The notes beneath the pieces were generated by a model. The model was not told the origin of the DNA and made no database searches. It was given only the letters and a program-made list of their open reading frames with translations. Shown piece by piece: positions 25,139-33,104 of a stretch of DNA of 64,000 nucleotides. The translations under genes were made by a program, and so were the position numbers. Within the stretch, counting starts at the first letter, position 1. Each line of letters begins with the position of its first letter. Where the stretch lies: NCBI RefSeq assembly GCF_042680885.1, contig NZ_JBHUEO010000017.1, forward strand, positions 1 through 64,000, read 5' to 3'. Source of the DNA: Siminovitchia sediminis. Its GTDB lineage: Bacteria; Bacillota; Bacilli; Bacillales; Bacillaceae_C.

Positions 25139-25889
25139 TTTTTTCCTCCAGAAAAAACGTTTCACACCTTAATCCGCATCTCTGGGATTCTAATATAAGA
25201 ATATCCGAGAGTTTTACATTTCCTAAATTAACATTGGGACCAATCGTATTAATAAAGTACATTTGATGCTTTGGAAGGGGTGCTTCAAAAATAATTTTAC
25301 GATTATCCACTTCCTTTAGCAATTCTTCCACCAATTTGGATTTAATCTGTCCGCTTTTCTCGTAAATGCCCGAAGTTCCCGAATCTCTGCCTTCCGTAAT
25401 CACGTATTGACAGCCGGCCTTTAATAATTTCTTAATTTCATCTACCCAATCAGCAGTGGACATGAACTTTGTGGAATCTTTGGAACCTACTTCGGCAATA
25501 ACATGAAACTCCTTTTTTAATCGGGAAACTAACTCGATTCGCTCATGTAACGAAATGTCCACTGTACCGTTCGACACTTCAATTCATTCAATGCCCAACC
25601 CCTTTAAAAAGTTTGTATACTCTTTTAATTTGTTTTGAAAGTACGCTTTTTCAAATAAGGTACCACCGCAGTATGGTTTAATATTAAACTTTTTGTAAAG
25701 ATTGACTTTTGTTTCCAAATTTGGGGTGACATAAGCAGAGCCGATTCCCAACTTGGCAATATCAATCAAATGGCTGTAATCCAACAAAATATGTTCAAGT
25801 TCCTTTACAGGGATGCCAAAATCGACAACTGATGTGATGCCATAACTTCTGCTGCCTGTTGTTCTCTCGGGTAAGTCCAGAAACTTCAT
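25095..25889 (-). pseudogene. Phosphosulfolactate synthase (ComA/YitD-like), interrupted by in-frame TGA
   Basis: A 265-codon frame from ATG 25889 (GGAGGAGG upstream) is interrupted once, by TGA at 25586-25584, without a frame change. The first part carries FLDLPERTTGSRSYGITSV, FGIP, AKLGIGSAY and GGTLFEKA; the second carries IEVSNGT, VIAEVGSKD, ITEGRDSGTSGIY, IFEAPLP and GPNVNLGN, all ComA motifs. The family adds sulfite to phosphoenolpyruvate; in B. subtilis YitD is linked to sulfolactate in spores. The stop falls between GLGIE and IEVSNG, where relatives have a sense residue. The second part has no ribosome site, so without readthrough the enzyme is lost. A sequencing error is possible. 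Confidence 0.85.
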
Positions 25890-26041
25890 ATGGATAACCG
25901 CCTCCTCCATTTTCTAGGAATAGACTATTCAAATTTTTAACATGAGTGCTTTTTTACATGACGATTTGAAGGTTTTGTATAAAAGGTTGAGCATCCCGGC
26001 AAAATATAAAGGTCTAAACACTGTGGATCGGAGGGAAAAAG

Positions 26042-27286
26042 TTGCCGAAGCAAAAAAATAAAGGGATGACGATCACAGCCATTGCTTCAATCCCATTAAT
26101 TTTAGTATTGGGGAACTCCATGCTTATCCCCATTTTGCCTAAAATGAAGAGTGAGTTTGATGTATCCCAGTTTAAAATCAGCCTGGTCATCACCGTGTTC
26201 TCTATGGCTGCCGCCATATCCATCCCGATATTGGGCTATCTTTCCGATCGCTTTTCCCGTAAGGCCATTATCATTCCGGCTCTCAGTTTATATGGAGCAG
26301 GGGGTGTATTGGCCGGAGCAGCTTCCGCGTGGTTTGCTGATCCTTATGTATGGGTTTTGGCAGGCAGGATCATGCAGGGAATAGGAGCTGCCGGTACAGC
26401 CCCCATTGCGATGGCTCTTACAGGAGATTTATTTAAAGGGGGAGAACAGAGCAAAGTTTTGGGCCTGGTGGAAGCCTCCAACGGTTTCGGAAAAGTCATC
26501 AGCCCCATATTGGGTTCATTGCTGGCTTTACTGATCTGGTATGCAGTTTTCTTTGCCTTTCCTATATTTTGCATTATCTCGATCTTATTAACGATATTTT
26601 TTGTAAGGGAAAAGAAGAAAAAAGAGGAGCCGCCAACTGTCGGAAATTATCTAAAAGGTCTTGGTTCTGTTTTTAAAACGGAAGGACGCTGGCTGCTCGT
26701 TGCCTATTTTACCGGGGCTGCCTGCTTATTTACATTGTTTGGCATTTTATTTTATATTTCAGATATTCTTGAAAAAGACCATCAGATTGATGGGATCCTA
26801 AAAGGGGGGATCCTTGCTATCCCGCTTCTGTTTATGACTGTTACATCCTACTTCACTGGGAGTAAAATCGGAAAAAATATGAAGCTTATGAAGAGAGTCA
26901 TACTCATAGGACTTTTCCTGATGACAGCTTCTTTTTCCGCTTTAACATTTTTTACGGGTTTGGTTCCCTTTTTTTCAGTTCTCGTGTTCAGCAGTATAGG
27001 GACCGGATTGGTTCTCCCCTGTATTAACAGCTTTATTACCGGGGCCGTTTCTGCTGAAAAGCGCGGCTTTGTTACGTCGTTATATGGGTCAGTCAGATTT
27101 CTTGGTGTAGCCATTGGTCCCCCTGTATTTAGCGCATTGATGGAGTGGTCCAGAGCCGGAATGTTTCTGACAACCGCAGGAATTACGTTCTTGGCACTTC
27201 TCCTATGTTTATTTTTTATCCGGGTTGTAAAAAAAGGGTCGGAAAAAGGGACAGATTCATTGTTTGAGCAATTAAAGTTCACGTAA
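26042..27286 (+). CDS. MFS transporter, drug:H+ antiporter (DHA1) type
   Basis: 414 residues, TTG start at 26042 with CGGAGGG about 7 bases before. Twelve hydrophobic segments are evident. Motif A appears as GYLSDRFSRK between helices 2 and 3, and the antiporter-type GRIMQGIGAAGTAPIAMAL lies in helices 4-5. It resembles the B. subtilis YmfD exporter group by eye, but the substrate cannot be assigned. Followed after 14 bases by a small gene in the same direction. Confidence 0.85.
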   Translation: MPKQKNKGMTITAIASIPLILVLGNSMLIPILPKMKSEFDVSQFKISLVITVFSMAAAISIPILGYLSDRFSRKAIIIPALSLYGAGGVLAGAASAWFADPYVWVLAGRIMQGIGAAGTAPIAMALTGDLFKGGEQSKVLGLVEASNGFGKVISPILGSLLALLIWYAVFFAFPIFCIISILLTIFFVREKKKKEEPPTVGNYLKGLGSVFKTEGRWLLVAYFTGAACLFTLFGILFYISDILEKDHQIDGILKGGILAIPLLFMTVTSYFTGSKIGKNMKLMKRVILIGLFLMTASFSALTFFTGLVPFFSVLVFSSIGTGLVLPCINSFITGAVSAEKRGFVTSLYGSVRFLGVAIGPPVFSALMEWSRAGMFLTTAGITFLALLLCLFFIRVVKKGSEKGTDSLFEQLKFT

Positions 27287-27300
27287 AGGAGAAAATACCA

Positions 27301-27645
27301 TTGGAAATTTATTTTTCACCGGAAGTAATCAATCCGCATTTTCAGCTGTTAAACATTGTTGATTCAAAAGGAAAAGCAGTAGGGAATGTTGCTTTTTTAT
27401 TTGATGATAAAAAATTATATGTCCACGGTCTTCTGGAGGAAAAGGGAGTCGAAGCTGATTTCAAGGATTTGGTTACACCCTACTTAAAAGGGCTGTCCAA
27501 AGCAAAAGAGGATGTAGAAATTTACTCCTGCCTGTATTCAGGCTGTGAAAAGATTGATATTAATGGGGAGGAAGAGGGAGGAAACAAAAAAGGCAGTCTC
27601 CCTATCCAAGTACGATATGCAAGGACTGTGCCCGATCATGCATAG
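27301..27645 (+). CDS. Hypothetical protein downstream of MFS exporter
   Basis: 114 residues, TTG start with AAAGGAGAAAA at 27286-27296. No family recognised. It looks like a small soluble alpha/beta protein, with a beta-rich first half (EIYFSPEVINPHFQLL, VAFLFDDKKLYVHGLLEE), a helix with the pair of Cys in YSCLYSGC, and a charged C-terminus. It is probably co-transcribed with the exporter, and a terminator overlaps its 3' end. Confidence 0.6.
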   Translation: MEIYFSPEVINPHFQLLNIVDSKGKAVGNVAFLFDDKKLYVHGLLEEKGVEADFKDLVTPYLKGLSKAKEDVEIYSCLYSGCEKIDINGEEEGGNKKGSLPIQVRYARTVPDHA

Positions 27646-27656
27646 TCCTTTTTCAG
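27621..27656 (+). terminator. Terminator overlapping end of hypothetical gene
   Basis: AAGGACT (27621-27627) pairs with AGTCCTT (27644-27650), followed by TTTC. Confidence 0.6.
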
Positions 27657-27790
27657 ATTGTCCAGTTGTCAAAGTTGTCACTTTTTAACCAATGGAGGAA
27701 ACACAAAGGAATGCCTTATTGAAATTACCATGTTTTGCTCGCCTGTCAGGAATTTTATAACCGGATAAATGGTATTCAACGGATATAAAA

Positions 27791-28066
27791 TTAGCCTTTA
27801 GCGAGAGTTGTTGAGCATTTCCACTCCTTTAAAATAAACTCACGTGTTTGATGGATGGCCGCCGGGTCATGGTCTGCAATTTGCTGTGCTTCTTCCATAG
27901 ACTTTACTCCAAAAATGATCAGACCGCCGGAATGATCAAGAAAAGGACCTTTAGCCAGTATCTTCCCCTTTTCGATCTGTTTATTGAGATATTCAATATG
28001 ATCCTTCAATATCTTGGCGTCTTTCTCCTTGTCAATGGTTTTCATCATTGCAACAATATAATTCAT
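27791..28066 (-). CDS. YciI-like (YCII-related domain) protein
   Basis: 91 residues, ATG 28066 with AAAGGAGATG upstream. Ferredoxin-like YCII fold: HIEYLNKQIEKGKILAKGPFLDHSGGLIIF contains the family His and the GP/GG turn, and the helix MEEAQQIADHDP carries the conserved Asp. YciI proteins are small single-domain enzymes of uncertain substrate. Stand-alone gene. Confidence 0.88.
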   Translation of the reverse strand: MNYIVAMMKTIDKEKDAKILKDHIEYLNKQIEKGKILAKGPFLDHSGGLIIFGVKSMEEAQQIADHDPAAIHQTREFILKEWKCSTTLAKG

Positions 28067-28138
28067 AGGTACATCTCCTTTTTTGTTTTATCATAACATA
28101 ATTTTGAGTATTTAAATAAGAAAGGTGCGGATTTGATT

Positions 28139-28891
28139 ATGTTTTATCGTGAATGGGGCAGCAGAGACCGGCCGTTGATGATATTTTTGCATGGCGGAGG
28201 TGCAGCAGGCTGGATGTGGGATCATCAGGTTCAATATTTTCATGACTATCACTGCATTGTTCCTGATCTTCCGAAACATGGAAAGAGTAGGGAAGAGAAG
28301 GAGTTTTCCATCATTTCCAGTGCGGAGAAGGTTATTGAATTAATAAACGAAAAAGGAAAGGGGAAAAAGATCATTATTATAGGTTTTTCTCTGGGTGCAC
28401 AAATTGCTTTGCAAATCCTTTCTGAAGAACCTGAATTCATTCATTATGCTATGATAAACAGTGCTTTGGCCGATCCCATTCCTTTGGGTATACAAATGTT
28501 GGAACCATGGGTTACACTTTTATTTCCATTAACCCGATCGAGGGCTTTTTCACGGCTCCAATCAAAAGTATTGTACATCCATGATGACGACTTTGAAAAG
28601 TATTTCCACGATACAAGTCAGATGGAAAAGGAAACCCTGCTCCGAATACTACAAGAGAACATGTCATTTGTCATTCCAGATACGTTTAAGCATGCTACCG
28701 CCAACATACTGATTACGGTTGGAGAAAAAGAAAATCATTGGATGAAACAATCTGCCAAAAAAATTTCCCAAAGCAATCCAAACTGCCAAGGGCTGATGAT
28801 CGGCGGAGTTGGACATGGGTTTCCATTGGCCAAACCAGCCCTTTTTCATAAAATGGCCAGAGATTGGATAGAGGGCAGGGGATTACTGTGA
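28139..28891 (+). CDS. Alpha/beta hydrolase
   Basis: 250 residues from ATG 28139; a TTG at 28133 in the same frame is an equally possible start (AAAGGTG at 28121-28127). Hydrolase fold motifs: the oxyanion-hole FLHGGGAAGWMWD, nucleophile elbow GFSLGAQIAL, an acid region around TVGEKENHW, and the catalytic His in GGVGHGFPLAKP. Likely a cytosolic esterase or lyase-type alpha/beta hydrolase; substrate unknown. Confidence 0.85.
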   Translation: MFYREWGSRDRPLMIFLHGGGAAGWMWDHQVQYFHDYHCIVPDLPKHGKSREEKEFSIISSAEKVIELINEKGKGKKIIIIGFSLGAQIALQILSEEPEFIHYAMINSALADPIPLGIQMLEPWVTLLFPLTRSRAFSRLQSKVLYIHDDDFEKYFHDTSQMEKETLLRILQENMSFVIPDTFKHATANILITVGEKENHWMKQSAKKISQSNPNCQGLMIGGVGHGFPLAKPALFHKMARDWIEGRGLL

Positions 28892-29015
28892 ACAACCGTT
28901 TAAATACTATTCCTTTATACAAAAAGGCCTTCCCGGGTATATAAGCGATCGTGCTGTGTGTTATGGATATAGATTTATTCACGCGCTGCTGTTTACTATA
29001 ATAATATTATGTAAA

Positions 29016-29213
29016 TTATTCATATTGTTTTTTAATGTCTGCCATACATTCTTTGCATACACAAGTTTTATACAAGTGATCCTTTGGTACGTGTTCAAAA
29101 AGTTTTTGAGGAAACGATTCTTTTGCACACCAGCAGTTCGGAAAATTTTTGTCGGGAGAATAGTGACATGGATGAATGTTTTTGCAGATCGGGCACGTTT
29201 GCTCATTCAGCAT
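29016..29213 (-). CDS. Cysteine-rich CWC-family protein
   Basis: 65 residues, ATG 29213 with AGGTGAT about 8 bases upstream, starting 4 bases after the stop of the MFS gene on the same strand. Eight cysteines are arranged as CPICKNIHPC, CWC, and TCVCKECM, the pattern of the cysteine-rich CWC family, consistent with bound zinc. An overlapping frame at 28979-29206 is a shadow. Function unknown; probably co-transcribed with the transporter. Confidence 0.8.
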   Translation of the reverse strand: MLNEQTCPICKNIHPCHYSPDKNFPNCWCAKESFPQKLFEHVPKDHLYKTCVCKECMADIKKQYE

Positions 29214-29216
29214 TCT

Positions 29217-30437
29217 TTAATCACCTGCCGTATTTTTTGTTTCAGAAACTTTGAGCCAAATGCCTCCGGCACATACAGCAGCCGCCAAGAGGGCAAAAGG
29301 GATAGTATAACCATTCAATTGGTCAACCAACAAACCAAAAAGCGCTGGTGACGCAACAATAAAAATTTGATTCAGTGTTAACGCAAAGCTGACCGTTAAG
29401 GCAATAAAGCGAGTATCTGATCTCTCAGCCACCAAGACGATAAATAAGCTGTACCAACCAAATCCAAAAAATCCGTGGATCAAACAAAGTGTTCCGATGA
29501 TCCAGACAGGTAAGTGGGCGTGGGACAAAATGAATCCAAGAATACATAAAGCTGCAGACCATGCCGTTATCTGAAGGGGCTTTCCGCGGTCACCATGAAA
29601 AATGGTATCACTGACCCATGCCAATAAGATTCTTCCTAAAATACCGCCAAACAAAGCCAGACTCATAAAAACGCCTGCCTGGCTGAGTCCGACATGAATG
29701 ACATTTGTTAAATATCCCATCAAATGAGCAATCGTAATAAGTTGTACAGAGACCATGGCCACGCCAATAAAAAATACTGGATAGAGCTGCGTGTTATTTT
29801 TGATCCGAATGATTTTTTCTTTGAATGGGAGCTCTTGTCTCCTTTTGTATTCTTTCGTTTTATTTTTATATAATATAAGAAAGACCAGTCCTCCTATCAC
29901 GGCTATTCCCCCCTGAACCAAAACCGCAGGAGGCAAACCGTATTGGAAGAAAATAAAGGGGAGCAGCGCAGCTGCCAAGGCGCCTCCCAGCGGAATTCCG
30001 GTCTGTCTGATTCCCATGGCAAGGCCGCGGTTCCTGTCAGGGAACCACTTGACGATGGCACTGCTTCCTCCGGGCTGAGCCGTGCCATACCAGATGCCGG
30101 CAAACAATAAATTGATCAATAAAACTATGTAACTATGAATGAAATAGGAGACAAGTATATGGAATCCAAGTAGGATAGATCCTATCCCTACAACCCACTT
30201 TTCACCATATTTATCCATTAAGTTCCCAAAAATGATCAAGGAGAAAATGGGACCGATGTTTACAGCAGATACGATCAAACCTGTTTCAAATTGTGATAAA
30301 TTGTAGGAAGTCTGGTAAAGAGCTGCCATGGGGCCCATTCCAAATGTAACAAAAGCGGCGGTTGTCTGTGCAACGGTAGCAACAACCAGCACCATCCATT
30401 GATAATAATTTTTTTTCTCTACTTGTAACGTTTTCAA
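29217..30437 (-). CDS. MFS transporter, organic-anion or nitrate-type subgroup
   Basis: 406 residues with about 12 hydrophobic segments. Motif A is LMDKYGEKWV; GGSSAIVKWFPDRNRGLAMGIRQTGIPLGG resembles the helix 4-5 region of the oxalate/formate-, NarK- and hexuronate-type transporters. Upstream of the ATG the plus-strand text reads TTGGCAAAAAGTCCTTTCC, giving GGAAAGGACTTT as the ribosome site on the coding strand. Substrate not assigned. It precedes the CWC protein by 3 bases. Confidence 0.82.
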   Translation of the reverse strand: MKTLQVEKKNYYQWMVLVVATVAQTTAAFVTFGMGPMAALYQTSYNLSQFETGLIVSAVNIGPIFSLIIFGNLMDKYGEKWVVGIGSILLGFHILVSYFIHSYIVLLINLLFAGIWYGTAQPGGSSAIVKWFPDRNRGLAMGIRQTGIPLGGALAAALLPFIFFQYGLPPAVLVQGGIAVIGGLVFLILYKNKTKEYKRRQELPFKEKIIRIKNNTQLYPVFFIGVAMVSVQLITIAHLMGYLTNVIHVGLSQAGVFMSLALFGGILGRILLAWVSDTIFHGDRGKPLQITAWSAALCILGFILSHAHLPVWIIGTLCLIHGFFGFGWYSLFIVLVAERSDTRFIALTVSFALTLNQIFIVASPALFGLLVDQLNGYTIPFALLAAAVCAGGIWLKVSETKNTAGD

Positions 30438-30506
30438 CTTGGCAAAAAGTCCTTTCCCTAGAGAAGATGACTTTCATTATACCCTTTGTTGTTAAAAAGA
30501 TAAAAG

Positions 30507-30534
30507 AAGCAATCCCTTGTACCAGGGACTGCTT
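30507..30534 (-). terminator. Terminator of the ctaG-like gene
   Basis: On the minus strand AAGCAGTCCCT pairs with AGGGATTGCTT, followed by CTTTTATCTTTTT, at the end of the ctaG-like gene. Confidence 0.65.
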
Positions 30535-31294
30535 ATATAACAGAAACTTGTCTGCGAGGCCTTGCTGATTGATACCATTGGCGGAAGAAAATATAAATGA
30601 TTACCAGATCTATAGCATCCCCCCCATAATACATGAGCTTTGCTCCTGCTTGGACATCTTGCAAAGGGAAATGAAGCGGCGGATGACCATAGAGGTATTT
30701 GGCAAGTATTTGGTGGCCTGCAAGGGCAAAAATAAAAACGACTCCACGGTATAAATAACTAAAGCGATGTGATACAGGGTCCACATAGATCATGGCAGCA
30801 GTAAATACATAACCTGCCAAAAAGAGATGAAAATGTACCAATGCGTGTATAAAAAAATGTTGATGCATAAGATGAAATAACTCAGTTGTATATAAAATCC
30901 ACAAACCACCTATATTCAGGAAAGAGGCTGTAACAGGGTGGCTTATATATCGGACAAGTGTACTTTTTAATAGGGCCGCTGCTTTCCGGGCTTTTGCTCT
31001 GTCCAAACTTCTCAATACCAACGTGAACGGGGCTGAGAGAACAAGAAGCAAAGGGGCCAGCATTCCAAGCAGAAGATGCACGATCATATGCATGACAAAG
31101 TTGTCATGAGATTGTTCCGCAAGGGGGCCGATGACGCTGACAGCTGCTGATGCAATTCCTGCTGTCCAAAGGAGATACCGGTATATGGGCCAATTTTTTA
31201 AGTGAGGCTTTTTACTGCTGCTGATCCCTGCAGTTATATACAACCCGACCATCAATGAAAAGATTAGCAGGAGAACAAAATCTGCTATGCTCAT
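30533..31294 (-). CDS. Cytochrome c oxidase assembly factor CtaG-like membrane protein
   Basis: 253 residues from ATG 31294, which overlaps the stop of the upstream gene (ATGA); AAGGAGG precedes it. It has about seven hydrophobic segments and histidine-rich membrane positions (HDNFVMHMIVHLLLG, FHLMHQHFFIHALVHFHLF, AGHQILAKYLYGHPP), characteristic of the Caa3-type CtaG family that assists maturation of heme-copper oxidase. It is paired with a DUF2243 protein. It may supply copper or assembly help to an oxidase encoded elsewhere. Confidence 0.85.
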   Translation of the reverse strand: MSIADFVLLLIFSLMVGLYITAGISSSKKPHLKNWPIYRYLLWTAGIASAAVSVIGPLAEQSHDNFVMHMIVHLLLGMLAPLLLVLSAPFTLVLRSLDRAKARKAAALLKSTLVRYISHPVTASFLNIGGLWILYTTELFHLMHQHFFIHALVHFHLFLAGYVFTAAMIYVDPVSHRFSYLYRGVVFIFALAGHQILAKYLYGHPPLHFPLQDVQAGAKLMYYGGDAIDLVIIYIFFRQWYQSARPRRQVSVI

Positions 31295-31770
31295 GGTTTC
31301 TTTTTCCTCCTTGACCCTCCGTCGGATCTTATAACCATCATTCCTGTAATCAATAAAAAGATTGCTATTACATTCCATATCAGGTCATATATAAATAAAT
31401 TTTCAACATAGCGGATTTGGTGAATCCTCAACACTTTATGCTGAATCAGCCCATCGTACAATTGAAATAAGCCGGTTCCCAGCAGCACACCGCCCCACCA
31501 TTTTTGGATCCAGGCCTTTTTCCTGCGGCGAAGATCAGCAAACATAAACAGGCCTCCAACAGTGGCAAACCAGCTGAATGCATGGAATAACCCATCCGAG
31601 ATGATGCCCATTTGGGTTGTAGATTGATCGTAAAAGTGGTGCCACTGCAACAATTGATGAAAAAGTACTTCATCAAGAAATGCAGCAAGCCCGACTCCAA
31701 ACAAAAAACCTGATAACAGATTTCGTTTTACATATGTATGGTCAGAAACAGAAGAGTGGCCTTTTTCCAT
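31291..31770 (-). CDS. DUF2243 membrane protein
   Basis: 159 residues from ATG 31770, preceded by AAGGAGG with an 11-base gap; longer starts at 31812 or 31851 have weaker sites. Four hydrophobic segments with the DUF2243 signature: GFLFGVGLAAFLDEVLFHQLLQWHHF, SDGLFHAFSW and the GLFQLYDGLIQHKVLRIHQIR histidines. Members usually accompany CtaG-like genes, as here with a 4-base overlap, suggesting a joint role in oxidase or metal biology. Function unproven. Confidence 0.83.
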   Translation of the reverse strand: MEKGHSSVSDHTYVKRNLLSGFLFGVGLAAFLDEVLFHQLLQWHHFYDQSTTQMGIISDGLFHAFSWFATVGGLFMFADLRRRKKAWIQKWWGGVLLGTGLFQLYDGLIQHKVLRIHQIRYVENLFIYDLIWNVIAIFLLITGMMVIRSDGGSRRKKKP

Positions 31771-31943
31771 AAGTGGGCGAACCTCCTTCAAAACTAAGAT
31801 CTTTGTATGCATTATTCCCAGTGGTGACTTGGTTAACCCTAATTTTTCCAAGATTCACTGTCTCCGTATAAAAGGGTTGTTTCCTAGCCCTGATGTTAGT
31901 ATGATAATAAAAGCATGGGATTTATTGAAATGAGGGTTACACA

Positions 31944-33011
31944 GTGAAAAAATCAATATATAGTTTAACCATAGATCAATTGGCTGAGTGGCTGGCAGGA
32001 CATGGTCAGAAAAAGTTTCGTGCCCAGCAAGTATGGGACTGGTTGTACAAAAAACGAGTCAGCCGTTTTTCGGAAATGAAAAACGTCAATAAAGACTGTC
32101 TGGAATTGTTGGACCGGAACTTTGTGATTGAGTCTTTAAAGCAGGTGGTCAAACAGGAGTCAGAGGACGGGACGATCAAATTTTTATTTGAACTGGAAGA
32201 TGGGAATCTCATAGAAACCGTTCTGATGAGTTTTCATTATGGACTTTCGGTCTGCGTTACAACCCAGGTGGGCTGTAATATAGGATGCAGCTTTTGTGCC
32301 AGCGGTCTATTAAAGAAAAAACGGGATTTAAACAGCGGAGAGATCGTGGGTCAAATTATGCAGGTGCAAAAGTATCTTGATTCCCGCGGACAGGATGAGC
32401 GGGTAAGCCATATCGTGGTGATGGGCATCGGCGAGCCATTTGACAATTATTCCAATCTGATGAATTTCCTGCGGGTTGTCAATGATCCAAAAGGGCTTGC
32501 CATAGGTGCAAGGCATATTACGGTTTCTACGAGCGGACTGGCTCATAAAATTTATGATTTTGCCGATGAAAACGTTCAAGTAAATCTTGCCCTGTCCCTT
32601 CATGCACCCTATGATGAGCTCCGGACAAAAATTATGAAGATCAATCGAGCTTTCCCTATTTCTAAGCTGATGGAAGCACTTGATTATTATTTGGATAAGA
32701 CTAATCGAAGAGTAACGATTGAATACATCTTATTAAAAGATGTAAATGACCATAAAAAAGAAGCACTGGAATTAGCCAAACTGCTTGAAAAGCGAAAACA
32801 TCTTGCCTATGTTAATTTAATTCCATACAATCCTGTCGACGAGCATGGCCAATATCAAAGAAGTGAACCTGAAGCCATACGGACATTCTTTGATACATTG
32901 AAAAAGCATGGAATCCATTGCGGAGTCCGAATGGAGCAGGGTACGGATATTGATGCAGCTTGCGGCCAGCTGAGAAGCAAACAAATTAAAAAAAGAAAAT
33001 CTGCAGTTTAA
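31944..33011 (+). CDS. RlmN-type radical SAM 23S rRNA/tRNA adenine-C2 methyltransferase
   Basis: 355 residues, GTG start at 31944 with GAGGGT at about 31932-31937. Radical SAM cluster motif CNIGCSFC follows VCVTTQVG; MGIGEPFDNY, ARHITVSTSG, LALSLHAP and the C-terminal methyl-carrying Cys in DIDAACGQL are all present. RlmN methylates C2 of A2503 in 23S rRNA and A37 in tRNA. The usual RlmN ending of VTIRREQG is GVRMEQG here, and the gene is next to the NAD(P)HX repair gene rather than in the rsmB-prpC neighbourhood, so it could be a second RlmN paralogue. The motifs argue against Cfr. Confidence 0.88.
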   Translation: MKKSIYSLTIDQLAEWLAGHGQKKFRAQQVWDWLYKKRVSRFSEMKNVNKDCLELLDRNFVIESLKQVVKQESEDGTIKFLFELEDGNLIETVLMSFHYGLSVCVTTQVGCNIGCSFCASGLLKKKRDLNSGEIVGQIMQVQKYLDSRGQDERVSHIVVMGIGEPFDNYSNLMNFLRVVNDPKGLAIGARHITVSTSGLAHKIYDFADENVQVNLALSLHAPYDELRTKIMKINRAFPISKLMEALDYYLDKTNRRVTIEYILLKDVNDHKKEALELAKLLEKRKHLAYVNLIPYNPVDEHGQYQRSEPEAIRTFFDTLKKHGIHCGVRMEQGTDIDAACGQLRSKQIKKRKSAV

Positions 33012-33013
33012 AG

Positions 33014-33054
33014 CTCAAAAACGAATGGTCTCAAGCATCATTCGTTTTTTGAGT
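33014..33054 (+). terminator. Terminator after rlmN-like gene
   Basis: CTCAAAAACGAATG (33014-33027) pairs with CATTCGTTTTTTGAG (ending 33053); the A/T arms make it usable in both directions. Confidence 0.7.
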
Positions 33055-33104
33055 TAGCCGCCATTGACCGTTTTAATAATAAAGTTATAGAAGGTGGGAT
33101 GGAT

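Noticed and set aside
25584..25586. TGA as selenocysteine codon in the ComA homologue
   Set aside because: The position is not catalytic, no SECIS-like hairpin is evident after it, and ComA is not a known selenoprotein.
28979..29206. 75-codon minus-strand frame
   Set aside because: It overlaps the CWC-family gene in another frame and lacks its cysteine pattern.
31944..33011. Cfr-type antibiotic-resistance methylase
   Set aside because: The sequence around the radical SAM motif, MGIGEPFDNY and overall spacing follow RlmN, not Cfr.
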